Notes under the pieces: generated by a model
Database searches by the model: none
Told to the model about the DNA's origin: nothing
The model's input: only the letters and a program-made list of their open reading frames with translations
Program-made: the position numbers and the translations under genes
Shown: piece by piece, positions 17,139 through 25,823 of the stretch
Numbering within the stretch: position 1 is the stretch's first letter
Layout: each line of letters begins with the position of its first letter
Assembly: GCF_001625015.1 (NCBI RefSeq)
Contig: NZ_LVWJ02000014.1
Location: 3,224,001 to 3,288,000 of the forward strand
Direction: 5' to 3'
DNA: 64,000 nt
Source of the DNA: Lewinella sp. 4G2
GTDB lineage: Bacteria; Bacteroidota; Bacteroidia; Chitinophagales; Saprospiraceae

Positions 17139-17468
17139 ATGGATAATATAAAAGAATATTTAGATCAGTACATTCATTCAATTAGGCCACCTGCCGAAAT
17201 TAGGCCTAAACTCGATATTGATTACAGTATTGAGAATAATTCAGTTTATATAAATGAGGTAAGACCAAGAGACTATGAGAATTTAGCCGATTACCGTTCA
17301 TATCCAAATGTAAAATTCACTTATGTCAAATCGAGAAATATCTGGAAAATCTACTGGATGAGGGCAGACTTGAAATGGCATCCGTTTACTCCAACGATAG
17401 AAGTGAATACTATTGAGGACGCTATAAAAGTATACGATGCGGATGAATATGGCTGTTTCAAAGGTTAA
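17139..17468 (+). CDS. DUF3024 family protein
   Basis: 109 residues. The family pattern is visible: YSIENNSVYINEVRPR, VKFTYVKSRNIWKIYWMRADLKWHPF and the C-terminal DADEYGCFKG. Members are small cytoplasmic proteins of unknown function. It is the first of two genes in its cassette; the second is the broken gene at 17544. Confidence 0.8.
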   Translation: MDNIKEYLDQYIHSIRPPAEIRPKLDIDYSIENNSVYINEVRPRDYENLADYRSYPNVKFTYVKSRNIWKIYWMRADLKWHPFTPTIEVNTIEDAIKVYDADEYGCFKG

Positions 17469-17776
17469 AACGCGAACGTTACTTGGAAGTCTCAGAGATG
17501 TGGCTCTGGTTCCGTATGCAGATCAAAACATAAGCGAATAACAATGAAGCCTAGTAAACTAGGCAATGTTTCTTATCAATTAGCAGAGGCAATTCAAAGG
17601 AAATTTCCAAATCTATATTTTGATTATGCCGGAATTATTCCTAAAATGATAGTGAATTCAGGTATGATCTGACACCAAAGAATTCTACAGTCTTTGCCCA
17701 AACTGGAGGCGATGGTGTACATTACAGTTATCTAGAAGTGACATCTGATTGCATGTTGATATACCTCTCTTGAACT

Positions 17777-18860
17777 GGTTTGGGACACGGGATGTTTTTA
17801 AAGGGCTATGTCGCTAATACTAACCAAGGATGAACTCGAAGCACTTCAGCTGGAACAAAACACAGCTGGGCTTTCAAAGCGGCGTTACCGCAAAGTAACG
17901 GTACTCATCATGCTGCACCAAGGCCATTCGGTTAAGACAATTGAGGCGGCACTGGGTATTGATGATAATACGATCTATCGTTACCATCGCGCCTATTACA
18001 AAGCCGGTCTGTCCGACTTTCTGGACGATAGCTATGTGGCTTACACCGGTCGGTTAACTGAGAAGCAAGAAGAAGCCTTAGCTAAGCATCTGGATGATTA
18101 CCTATACCCTGATGCAAAATCCATTGCCGCCTACGTCCTCGAGCGCTTTGGGGTAGACTACAGCGTTGGCGGTATGACCGATTTGTTGCACCGACTTGGG
18201 TTCGTGTTCAAGAAGAGTAAGTCCGTGCCGGCTAAGGCTGACGAAGAAGCACAGTGTGCCTTCGTTGAGGAAGCACTACCCGCGCTTTTAGAAGAGGTAG
18301 CCACCGGTGATGCAGTTGTTTACTATGCTGATGGCTGTCATCCTACTCACAATACAAAGACGAGTCGCGGCTGGATACGCAAAGGGGAAGATTTCGAAGT
18401 GGATTGCAACAATGGTCGACAGCGAGTGAATATTAATGCGGCCGTCAATGCGCTCAAGCCGGAACATTTGGTATACGAGATTGCTGACACCATCAATGCT
18501 CAGTCTACTCAGCGTTTATGCCGCCAGTTACTACGCAAACATCCGGGCAAAAAGATCTACTTCATTTGTGACAACGCTCGCTACAATCGCAACAAGATGC
18601 TAACGGAGTGGGCGGATAGCCAACGGATCGACTTCGTTTATCTACCAACCTATTCGCCTAACCTGAACCTAATCGAGCGCCTGTGGCACTTTATGCGGGT
18701 TAAGATATTGAACTCAACTTATTACGAGAAGTCTAGTGAATTTAAATCGGCCATCGTTTCATTTCTGGGTGGGATAAAATTGTATAAGGAAGAATTACGT
18801 AGCCTACTGACTTTAAACTTCAGGACAGTAGGAGGCACTTCCGTGCATTTGTCCCAAACC
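17777..18860 (+). mobile_element. IS630-family insertion sequence (ends approximate)
   Basis: Inverted GGTTTGGGACA (17777-17787) and TGTCCCAAACC (18850-18860) bracket most of the transposase gene. Its stop at 18867-18869 falls just outside, so the true right end may lie a few bases further. The TA duplication expected for IS630 could not be placed with certainty. Confidence 0.75.
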
Positions 18861-18869
18861 TCTTCGTGA
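17808..18869 (+). CDS. IS630-family transposase
   Basis: 353 residues, ATG at 17808. An N-terminal winged-helix part (QGHSVKTIEAALGIDDNTIYRYHRAY) is followed by a DDE domain: Asp in VVYYADGCHPTHN, Asp in KIYFICDNARYN, Glu in LPTYSPNLNLIERLWHFMR. Full length for the family and without internal stops. The last codons extend past the visible inverted repeat, suggesting that the stop codon is host-derived or the end lies further out. Confidence 0.93.
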   Translation: MSLILTKDELEALQLEQNTAGLSKRRYRKVTVLIMLHQGHSVKTIEAALGIDDNTIYRYHRAYYKAGLSDFLDDSYVAYTGRLTEKQEEALAKHLDDYLYPDAKSIAAYVLERFGVDYSVGGMTDLLHRLGFVFKKSKSVPAKADEEAQCAFVEEALPALLEEVATGDAVVYYADGCHPTHNTKTSRGWIRKGEDFEVDCNNGRQRVNINAAVNALKPEHLVYEIADTINAQSTQRLCRQLLRKHPGKKIYFICDNARYNRNKMLTEWADSQRIDFVYLPTYSPNLNLIERLWHFMRVKILNSTYYEKSSEFKSAIVSFLGGIKLYKEELRSLLTLNFRTVGGTSVHLSQTSS

Positions 18870-19305
18870 TGCGTATAGTAATGACAGTTCCATGCAATTA
18901 TTATGAGGATGTTAGCGAAGCAAATGTCATTTTAGCTGAAAGCCTTACCGAATTCTCAGGATCGGGATATTATAAGGGTGGTTTAGTCTGGAGCAGATTT
19001 GTTACAACTTTCAGAAAGCAGAATCGTACTATTGTGAATCTTATTTCGACGGAAACATATCTGAAGATGGTGAGACTCATTTTATTAAAAAGATAAGGGA
19101 AGCTCTTGAATATGAACACGTCAAATTCAATAAAGGAAGACTTGAATTCTTAAAGTCTAATTATTTCAGCATGCTTGAATTTAGATCTGACTATCGAAAA
19201 AGGCATAGGGAGTTGTAATCACAAGACGTTATTCGCAAGGCCGACCGCTTTATGAAAAGTAAAACTATGACAAGAGTTAGAATAATTTATAAGAAATAAA
19301 AATCC

Positions 19306-19525
19306 GCCCAACACTGCAATCCACGTCAAGCCGCTGTCACTTCGAGTCGAGCAGGGTAGGAGGGTAGATGCCCGGCCACTGGTCCGAACACTCGGATGTC
19401 CAAAAGTCCTCCGCAAGCTCCGGAGTTTTGGCCATGCTCGCTTATCGGTCCAGTGGCCTTTTAGTTCCTATTGACTATCTTAGTGGAGTCAAGGACGCGG
19501 CCTGCGTGGGCTGCGTTCGTTGGGC
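19306..19525 (+). repeat. attC8, long attC-like site
   Basis: 220 bases. Subtype B (GGGTAGGAGGGTAGATGCCC). CTGCGTTCG before the core instead of CTGCAATCG. Confidence 0.9.
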
Positions 19526-19541
19526 GAGAAAAGAACAACAG

Positions 19542-20054
19542 CTGTTATCTGAATTAACTTTACAGGATATAATATATTTCAATCTTTATCAGTTTTGGGA
19601 TAGCAATAGCACAAGCAACTCAAGATTGACTAACAAGTCAATCAAAATGGCTGAACAAAAACTAGGTGTAGATCTTCCTGAATTATATATAGATCTACTT
19701 AAGGTCCAAAATGGAGGATACACAAAGGGGTTTGCCTATCCTATGACTATTGAGACTTCATGGTCAAAAAATCATATTCCTCTCTACGAACTGTTTGGTA
19801 TTGATTTATACCACGGGCCGGGAAATTCTTCAAATATTTTGTACTCAACCTACATGATTGAAGAATGGGGCTTACCTGAAAAACAGGTTTTGCTATCAGG
19901 TGATGGACATTGGTGGATAACGCTGGACTATCGTAAATCTACTATACCTTCTGTAAATTGGATTGATTGTGAATGTAGCGAAGACATACATGTTGCAAAC
20001 AACTTCACAGATTTTATTAATGGACTAGTAAGTGAAGAGGCTTTTGCTGACTAA
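19542..20054 (+). CDS. SUKH/SMI1-KNR4 family protein, probable orphan immunity protein
   Basis: Residues match a SUKH domain: QKLGVDLPELYIDLLKVQNGG, then EEWGLPEKQVLLSGDGHWW, ITLDYRKS and the final NNFTDFINGL. Such proteins typically neutralise contact-dependent or polymorphic toxins. The domain begins before the first cassette-internal ATG (19647), at LTLQDIIYFNLYQFW, so a non-ATG start is needed (CTG at 19542 is one choice). Otherwise translation begins inside the att site, where the frame is open to 19368. No toxin gene is adjacent. Confidence 0.7.
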   Translation: MLSELTLQDIIYFNLYQFWDSNSTSNSRLTNKSIKMAEQKLGVDLPELYIDLLKVQNGGYTKGFAYPMTIETSWSKNHIPLYELFGIDLYHGPGNSSNILYSTYMIEEWGLPEKQVLLSGDGHWWITLDYRKSTIPSVNWIDCECSEDIHVANNFTDFINGLVSEEAFAD

Positions 20055-20112
20055 CTTTACTGCACTTAACACTAGGCAAATAAATAGCTTTCAAATACCT
20101 ACAGATAAATAT

Positions 20113-20538
20113 ATGAGAAAATTGATAGTAATGTTTACAGTACTCGTTCTCCAATTTACTAGTTGTGGAATAGAAAATTCTAGTCTCTTTGTAGATGATA
20201 CAGAGGTTGAACAAAACTTGGAAAGATATAGAGGTGCTTTTGGAGCGGAGAAGTTCATAATACAGACTGGAGAAGAAATTACCGACAGCATTAGTACAAC
20301 AATACTTAGGGTGACATTTCAAAATGTATCCATCAATTTGAATGATACAACTATAAGTAATCAGAGTCAAAATATAGCTAAATTACTGAAATATAATTTA
20401 CAAAGAAATCGGAAATTTGATCGATTTGGTGTTATGTATAAACTTGATCCGGTTTTTGAAATTGAATTAGAAAACAGTAATAAATCTGAATATATCATAT
20501 CAGAACTCTACAATGATTTTTTCAGTGACGAGTTGTAG
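20113..20538 (+). CDS. Hypothetical lipoprotein
   Basis: 141 residues from the ATG at 20113, which gives a lipoprotein signal MRKLIVMFTVLVLQFTSC (Cys18). An earlier ATG at 20032 overlaps the SUKH gene and would bury the signal. The mature part is polar, with no recognised motif. Second gene of the SUKH cassette. Confidence 0.6.
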   Translation: MRKLIVMFTVLVLQFTSCGIENSSLFVDDTEVEQNLERYRGAFGAEKFIIQTGEEITDSISTTILRVTFQNVSINLNDTTISNQSQNIAKLLKYNLQRNRKFDRFGVMYKLDPVFEIELENSNKSEYIISELYNDFFSDEL

Positions 20539-20617
20539 ATTGCTGTTGTACGGTTAATGATTATAACATTCGCTCAACTTTACAGCAACCAAAGTTCCTT
20601 GTCGAACAAAATTATCC

Positions 20618-20837
20618 GCCCAACACTGCAATCCACGTCAAGCCGCTGTCACTTCGAGTCGATTGTAGTATTACATCCAAAGCCCGGCCACTGGTCCGAA
20701 CACTCGGATGTCCAAAAGTCCTCCGCAAGCTCCGGAGTTTTGGCCATGCTCGCTTATCGGTCCAGTGGCCTTTCAGTTCCGATTGATTATCTTGGTGGAG
20801 TCAAGGACGCGGCCTGCGTGGGCTGCAATCGTTGGGC
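20618..20837 (+). repeat. attC9, long attC-like site
   Basis: 220 bases, subtype A. Preceded at 20571-20577 by GCTCAAC, an R''-like box (RYYYAAC), within the outer module CAACTTTACAGC. Confidence 0.9.
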
Positions 20838-20897
20838 GAAATCGAATAAAAAAAAATATCACAACTACTTAAGACATCAGACTGTAAAACGAACATA

Positions 20898-21752
20898 ATG
20901 GCCAATACCTTTTTCAAGTGGGAAGAATTTGTTAGTAATTTTGGTAAGGAAATGGTATCAGCCAGTGATGTTTTTGATAGAATGGCAGAATCCGGGCTAA
21001 GAGACTTTTGTCTTGCACAATTTGACTGTCATTTCGTTTCAAATAATATCGAAAACCTTCGAGTACTGAACAAATTTTTAGTTTCACAATACGGCTATGC
21101 AACAAAATCTATAAAGGAGATAGAGTTAGGCCGGTTTGAATTGCATTGTACCTCTAATAATCTATCGATAACTAAGGAAAATTTGCTTTATTGGGCGTTA
21201 GATATGTATAGCAAAGGGTATTCACATGACTGTGTCCTTGAGGCATACGGAGCATTGTTTGATCCCAATAATCTGTCATTTCCCGACTTAAGTGAAACCA
21301 AAGAAGATTACTATTACGAAAAAGGTATAGAGTTTTACAACTTAAAAAACTATAGCGAAGCAATTATCAACTGGACTTTAGCTATAAAACTTGATCCATT
21401 GGATCCCGATCTCTATTATTGTAGAGCGATAGCAAAGAACGATCTTTACACTTGGAAAAGTGCGATGAAAGATTATGATAGAGCGATTGAACTGGCTCCT
21501 GATTTTGCAAAAGCTTTAAACAATAGGGGAGCTCTTAAAGATGAGAATAATGATTATTTGGGAGCAATAGAGGATTATAATACTGTTATCAAATTATCTA
21601 ATGCTTCGGTTAAGGACAAGCAAATGGCCTTCTTTAACAAAGGCAATACTAAGCTTAAAATTAATGATCGGGTAGGAGCATGTCAAGATTGGAACACAGC
21701 TTACGGTCTCGGAGCAACCTATGCACTAAGCAGGATCAGAGAGCATTGTTAG
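20898..21752 (+). CDS. TPR-repeat protein with an unknown N-terminal domain
   Basis: 284 residues. Residues 1-110 form an alpha/beta domain I do not recognise. From about 135 come tetratricopeptide repeats: YYEKGIEFYNLKNYSEAIINW, LYYCRAIAKNDLYTWKSAM, ALNNRGALKDENNDYLGAIEDY and a final one ending in GLGATYALSRIREHC. Probably a cytoplasmic protein-interaction scaffold; no partner is suggested by context. Confidence 0.8.
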   Translation: MANTFFKWEEFVSNFGKEMVSASDVFDRMAESGLRDFCLAQFDCHFVSNNIENLRVLNKFLVSQYGYATKSIKEIELGRFELHCTSNNLSITKENLLYWALDMYSKGYSHDCVLEAYGALFDPNNLSFPDLSETKEDYYYEKGIEFYNLKNYSEAIINWTLAIKLDPLDPDLYYCRAIAKNDLYTWKSAMKDYDRAIELAPDFAKALNNRGALKDENNDYLGAIEDYNTVIKLSNASVKDKQMAFFNKGNTKLKINDRVGACQDWNTAYGLGATYALSRIREHC

Positions 21753-21854
21753 AAATAGATTACTCAAACCAGGAACTGATAACTATTTGAGGGTTCTGTA
21801 GTGGAGCTAACCATACGCAATCTTGGTTCATTAAAAATTAAAAATGAATTATCC

Positions 21855-22074
21855 GCCCAACACTGCAATCCACGTCAAGCCGCTGCCACTTCGAGTCCAA
21901 TGCTCTATTACGTCCAAAGCCCGGCCACTGGTCCGCACACTCGGATGTCCAAAAGTCCTCCGCAGGCTCCGGAGTTTTGGCCATGCTCGCTTATCAGCCC
22001 AGCGGCCTTTTAGTTCCGATTGATTATCTTAGTGGAGTCAAGGACGCGGCCTGCGTGGGCTGCAATCGTTGGGC
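21855..22074 (+). repeat. attC10, long attC-like site
   Basis: 220 bases, subtype A (CCAATGCTCTATTACG). CAGCCCAGCGGCC in the inner stem. Confidence 0.9.
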
Positions 22075-22182
22075 GAGAAAGAACAAAAACTATAACTTAG
22101 AATACGTTCGGTCATCGTCATGTTGGGCGCAAAAGAATAAATACTATGACTTAGAATACGTTCGATCATCGTCGTGTTGAAC
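22075..22182 (+). repeat. 54-base core-ended units (2 copies)
   Basis: Cores GTTGGGC at 22122-22128 and GTTGAAC at 22176-22182; spacing exactly 54 and 54. Confidence 0.8.
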
Positions 22183-22323
22183 AAAGAGTTAAGAATATTA
22201 GATATTGAATAGCGTTGGTTATTTGTTGAATTAAATTTATGCGACGTAGGCTAAAAAACTCTTAAAACTAGGGTATAACTACTGATGTTTAAACTACTTT
22301 GTAATGTAAAAATTTCTTAACCT

Positions 22324-23289
22324 ATGACAACTGGTCAGGAGAAGGCAAAGATTCTATCTAAAATTTGGAAAAAAAATAAGAAAAAAAAGAGAAAGTGTCT
22401 GGCTCCCGAATGCTATGCAACCGCAATTAATTCTCACTTGTTGCAGAAGAAGGGCATACTATCTCAACTTCAGAAAGATGGTAAGATTTCAGTACTTGGC
22501 CATAATTCATTCTTTAGTTTGAAGAACTTTCTAAAGATTGAGACCGTAGGATTGAATGCTGCAATGTCTTTGAATCTATTTTGTAGTTATCACGACGACG
22601 ATCTTTTTTCTGAGGTCGAGAAGAGGGACTTTAATGAGTATGAGTATCAAACGCAATTGCTCTTTAGTTACAGGTCAGTTTGCTGTGAATTACGTAAGAA
22701 GCAGATTCAGTTTGAAAATACGAGTGAAGTCTGCAGAAATGAGAGGATGACGCAGTTGTCAAATGAGGATGCGTTGAATAATATGATTGTATTAAGCACA
22801 GGATTTCAAATGGGAATAAGAGATTTATTGATTTTCAAAAGCGCACTTGAACGAGATCTATATTACGATGAGGAAGATAGTTTTCAGTTCTATACATACA
22901 CTTTCAACAAACTTGGAGTTTGCTGTTCTGCCTTTTTTTCACCAACAAATATTTACACTGATCCTATTCAATTTGATCCTTTTGATGGAATAATTGTGAA
23001 TGTATTCCCGCACAACAATAAAACAACTATAATAATAGGTTATCATAAATCATTTAACTCTCCATGGATAACTGATTATTGTAATAAGTTTGGTCACATG
23101 ACAGAACTGGATTTTGAATATGCGATTTCAAATCTATTGATTAAGCGTTGCGAAACATGGGCAATGTCACCTTATTTGCTTCAGAGTATGAGTGAAAAAA
23201 AGAAACAACAATTGTTGACAGAGTTTAAGAAAGATGTGATGAATTTAGAAGAGAATATGAAAAGTTCTATAAATATCTTTAAAAACTAA
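22324..23289 (+). CDS. Cys/His zinc-site protein, possible nuclease or defence factor
   Basis: 321 residues. After a Lys-rich N-terminus there is KCLAPECYATAINSHLLQKKGIL (Cys25, Cys30, His38, Gln41), and at 87-95 the pattern CSYHDDDLF (Cys87, His90, Asp91). I have seen this C-x4-C...SHxxQ...CxxHDxxLF arrangement in HNH-like proteins of unknown role, several near defence genes. The remainder is alpha/beta without motifs. Nuclease activity is a hypothesis; metal binding is likely. Confidence 0.6.
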   Translation: MTTGQEKAKILSKIWKKNKKKKRKCLAPECYATAINSHLLQKKGILSQLQKDGKISVLGHNSFFSLKNFLKIETVGLNAAMSLNLFCSYHDDDLFSEVEKRDFNEYEYQTQLLFSYRSVCCELRKKQIQFENTSEVCRNERMTQLSNEDALNNMIVLSTGFQMGIRDLLIFKSALERDLYYDEEDSFQFYTYTFNKLGVCCSAFFSPTNIYTDPIQFDPFDGIIVNVFPHNNKTTIIIGYHKSFNSPWITDYCNKFGHMTELDFEYAISNLLIKRCETWAMSPYLLQSMSEKKKQQLLTEFKKDVMNLEENMKSSINIFKN

Positions 23290-23297
23290 AATCATCC

Positions 23298-23517
23298 GCC
23301 CAACACTGCAATCCACGTCAAGCCGCTGTTACTTCGAGTCGATTGCAGCATTACTTCCAAAGCTCGGCCACTGGTCCGAACACTCGGATGGCCAAAAGTC
23401 CTCCGCAAGCTCCGGAGTTTTGGCCATGCTCGCTTATCGGCCCAGTGGCCTTTTAGTTCCGATTGATTATCTTAGTAGAGTCAATGACGCGGCCTGCGTG
23501 GGCTGCGTTCGTTGGGC
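23298..23517 (+). repeat. attC11, long attC-like site
   Basis: 220 bases, subtype A. Its 5' arm through the inner hairpin is the same as in attC26, but the 3' arm differs. Confidence 0.9.
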
Positions 23518-23598
23518 GAAACAAAAAAATAGAGCATCACAGTGAAAAAGTTAGTAAAATTTTACGGCTTGCTTTCTTGAAAATACATTCATCAGATT

Positions 23599-24102
23599 AT
23601 GTTTAATATAGATATAGATATAGATGAAGCTTACTGGGGAAGTTGGGCTTCGATAGTTGGATTACTAATTACAATAATTTCATTTGTCGTTATCATTTTT
23701 GTTGACCGCAAATTGAAAAAGCTTAAGAAGAATGTAATGCATAAAACTAGTATTGATCAAATTTACAAAGAGATTAAGAAATTGACATCGAAAGTCAGTA
23801 AGCACATTCAAGATCCCGAAAATAGCTTTATGAATTTGATTGAAGACTGTAAATACTTAGATGTTGCTTTAACAAATTTGATAGAGGTTTCTGATGCCAA
23901 CGTTATTATTCACTCCAAAAAGTTAAAAGAGAGATGTAAATTTATTTCCAAATTATCCTATTCTGAAACGCCTATATATAAATTTTATGTGTTCAAAGCA
24001 AGTGTCAATGAAAATGAGCTTTGGGATTTTTATACTGATCTGAGTAGTAATAATAAGCGAATCGAAACCTATATTGCAAACAAAAAAATCATGCCACTAT
24101 GA
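23599..24102 (+). CDS. Hypothetical single-pass membrane protein
   Basis: 167 residues. One transmembrane helix at about 17-36 (ASIVGLLITIISFVVIIFV), then a basic, helical cytoplasmic region. First of three genes in a cassette; its stop overlaps the start of the next gene (ATGA at 24099-24102), implying translational coupling. No family recognised. Confidence 0.65.
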   Translation: MFNIDIDIDEAYWGSWASIVGLLITIISFVVIIFVDRKLKKLKKNVMHKTSIDQIYKEIKKLTSKVSKHIQDPENSFMNLIEDCKYLDVALTNLIEVSDANVIIHSKKLKERCKFISKLSYSETPIYKFYVFKASVNENELWDFYTDLSSNNKRIETYIANKKIMPL

Positions 24103-24464
24103 ATACCGAAGATCAAATAACAAGATTTGTAGTAAGGTTAAACAAAGAAACTGCCTCCAACGAAATTGCTTGGACTAGATACAACGGAAAGTATGTAATT
24201 CCAGACGAAGAGGAAGTTGTGGGGACTCCTTATTTGATTGATTACCACAATAAACGGTTTATGCTATATCAGTTACGTGGTAAGCATTATACAGATGAAG
24301 AAACATTCTCCTACTATACTGGATATGGATTAGACATGGTTGACAACAATTGTCTTAGAATAAGACAGGTTACTTATGAATCGGCTGTAGCAGATTTATT
24401 TGATACAGTTACTTTAAAACAATCGGGTTTAGAGGACTTTTTAGATGAACTATTTTCAGAGTAA
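24099..24464 (+). CDS. Hypothetical protein coupled to the preceding membrane protein
   Basis: 121 acidic residues, alpha/beta, starting within the stop codon region of the upstream gene. The segment VGTPYLIDYHNKRFMLYQL suggests beta strands. No motif recognised. The tight overlap suggests a two-protein unit with 23599. Confidence 0.6.
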   Translation: MNTEDQITRFVVRLNKETASNEIAWTRYNGKYVIPDEEEVVGTPYLIDYHNKRFMLYQLRGKHYTDEETFSYYTGYGLDMVDNNCLRIRQVTYESAVADLFDTVTLKQSGLEDFLDELFSE

Positions 24465-24499
24465 TTATTAGGTCTTAAAATATATAATTCGGATTAAAT

Positions 24500-24915
24500 A
24501 TGATTCAAAAAATAATCAAAGTTGATGGAAAAACGTTGTCTGTCCCAAATTATATAATTGACATTTCTGTATATAGGAAATGGCTCTTTGCTAAAGCGAC
24601 AAATCATCGAAATAGAGACTTGAATCGAGGACTAGACCCACACATTAGTTTAGCTGATTACAGATCAGGTATACATAAAGCTATAATCGAGTGTAAAGGA
24701 AACGATTTTATAACGGCGAAAAATTAGATTGGAGCCTATTAAATCAGTACGATAATGAGATATCAACTGGTCGTAAGGCATCGTACAGAAAAGAACTTTA
24801 TATGAAACCGACAGTAGATCATACGTATAACTCTTTGGATGCTACAGATTTTTGTATTTGTATCTGGAAAATGAATGATGCAAAAAGTGATTTAAACTTT
24901 GAAGACTTCATATAA
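24500..24915 (+). pseudogene. Frameshifted hypothetical protein gene
   Basis: The first 75 codons (KVDGKTLSVPNYIIDISVYRKW, SLADYRSGIHKAII) stop at 24725-24727 just after an A-rich run. A different frame continues as GEKLDWSLLNQYDNE, MKPTVDHTYN, FCICIWKMNDAKSDLNFEDFI and stops at 24913-24915. The combined product matches a widespread 140-residue family in which GEDLDW and PTVDH segments follow each other, so one indel near 24718 has broken the gene. Function unknown. Confidence 0.7.
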
Positions 24916-24956
24916 TTATGTAACTCAGTAATCGATTATAATAGAACATAAAATTC

Positions 24957-25176
24957 GCCCTACACTGCAATCCACGTCAAGCCGCTGTAACTTCGGGTTC
25001 AGCCCTTTATTACGGTTCATGCCCGGCCACTGGTCCGACCACTCGGATGTCCAAAAGTCCTCCGCAAGCTCCGGAGTTTTGGCCATGCTCGCTTTTCGGC
25101 CCAGTGGCCTTTCACTTTCGGTTTAGTATCTTAGTGGAGTTAAGGACGCGGCCTGCGTGGGCTGCAATCGTTGGGC
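24957..25176 (+). repeat. attC12, long attC-like site
   Basis: 220 bases. The R'' box is GCCCTAC (one mismatch to RYYYAAC); R' is intact at 25170. Subtype A, with CTTCGGGTTCAGCCC and TTTCACTTTCGG deviations. Confidence 0.88.
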
Positions 25177-25192
25177 GCAATCAAAATAGAAT

Positions 25193-25405
25193 ATGAATAG
25201 AATAATTGAAAATAGTTTAAAGGAAATTTCAATTAGAGGTAGAATGGCACTAGGTATAAAGTGCTTGGAAATAGTATTAGATAAGAATAACCTCATTCAC
25301 AAAAAAGATATTAAAGAATTACTTACAGTTTTGTGGGGATTCATAAGTTCAGAAAGGTTGGACTTATGGAGTGAAGAGATAATTGATTACGACCCAAGCC
25401 ATTAA
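25193..25405 (+). CDS. Small hypothetical protein
   Basis: 70 residues, mostly helical (MNRIIENSLKEISIRGRM), acidic C-terminus. The smallest cassette in the window, about 470 bases between cores. Its stop codon lies inside an outer-module copy (GCCATTAAGGCT). Size and style resemble immunity proteins, but no family is recognisable. Confidence 0.6.
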   Translation: MNRIIENSLKEISIRGRMALGIKCLEIVLDKNNLIHKKDIKELLTVLWGFISSERLDLWSEEIIDYDPSH

Positions 25406-25430
25406 GGCTCCTTAAGAAATAAAATTATTC

Positions 25431-25649
25431 GCCCAACACTGCAATCCACGTCAAGCCGCTGTCACTTCGAGTCGATTGTAGTATCACAACCAAAGCCCGG
25501 CCACTAGCCCGCACACTCGGATGTCCAAAAGTCCTCCGCAAGCTCCGGAGTTTTGGCCATGCTCGCTTATCGGCCCAGTGGCCTTTTAGTTCCGATTGAG
25601 TATCTTAGTGGAGTCTAGGACGCGGCCTGCGTGGCTGCAATCGTTGGGC
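25431..25649 (+). repeat. attC13, long attC-like site
   Basis: 219 bases (GCGTGGCTGC deletion). Subtype A. GGCCACTAGCCCG in the inner stem, as in attC28. Confidence 0.9.
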
Positions 25650-25702
25650 GAAACAAATAAATACTGTGCCTTGCAATACGGTCGTTCATCGTCGTATTGG
25701 GT
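25650..25702 (+). repeat. 54-base-type unit with degenerate core
   Basis: Body ACTGTGCCTTGCAATACGG, terminal ATTGGGT; 53 bases. Confidence 0.7.
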
Positions 25703-25823
25703 GCAAAAAATATTAATGGGAGATGAAATTTGTTGATCTTTGTGTCGTTTACAATAAAAAAACTGAGTAGTTATGTTTTGGATCTAAAATACTGCACCAG
25801 TACTAATAATTTAAATTGGACAA

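Larger units (their letters stand above)
17544..19218 (+). pseudogene. Hypothetical protein gene broken by two frameshifts and an IS630
   Basis: Starts ATG 17544 (MKPSKLGNVSYQLAEAIQ). Frame is lost near 17657, continuing in another frame as RYDLTPKNSTVFAQTGGDGV. After the insertion it resumes as RIVMTVPCNYYED and LAESLTEF; another shift near 19005 leads to NFQKAESYYCESYF and runs to the stop at 19216-19218. The pieces make a coherent 170-190 residue soluble protein with the TGGDGVHYS and MTVP motifs that I associate with a common Bacteroidota hypothetical family. I cannot name its function. Dead cargo. Confidence 0.65.

Noticed and set aside
21977..22180. Recurrent plus-strand frame MLAYRPSGLLVPIDYLSG within every long att site
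   Set aside because: It arises because the 220-base palindrome is free of stops in one frame. The conserved feature is the DNA fold, and the frame is broken in several copies.
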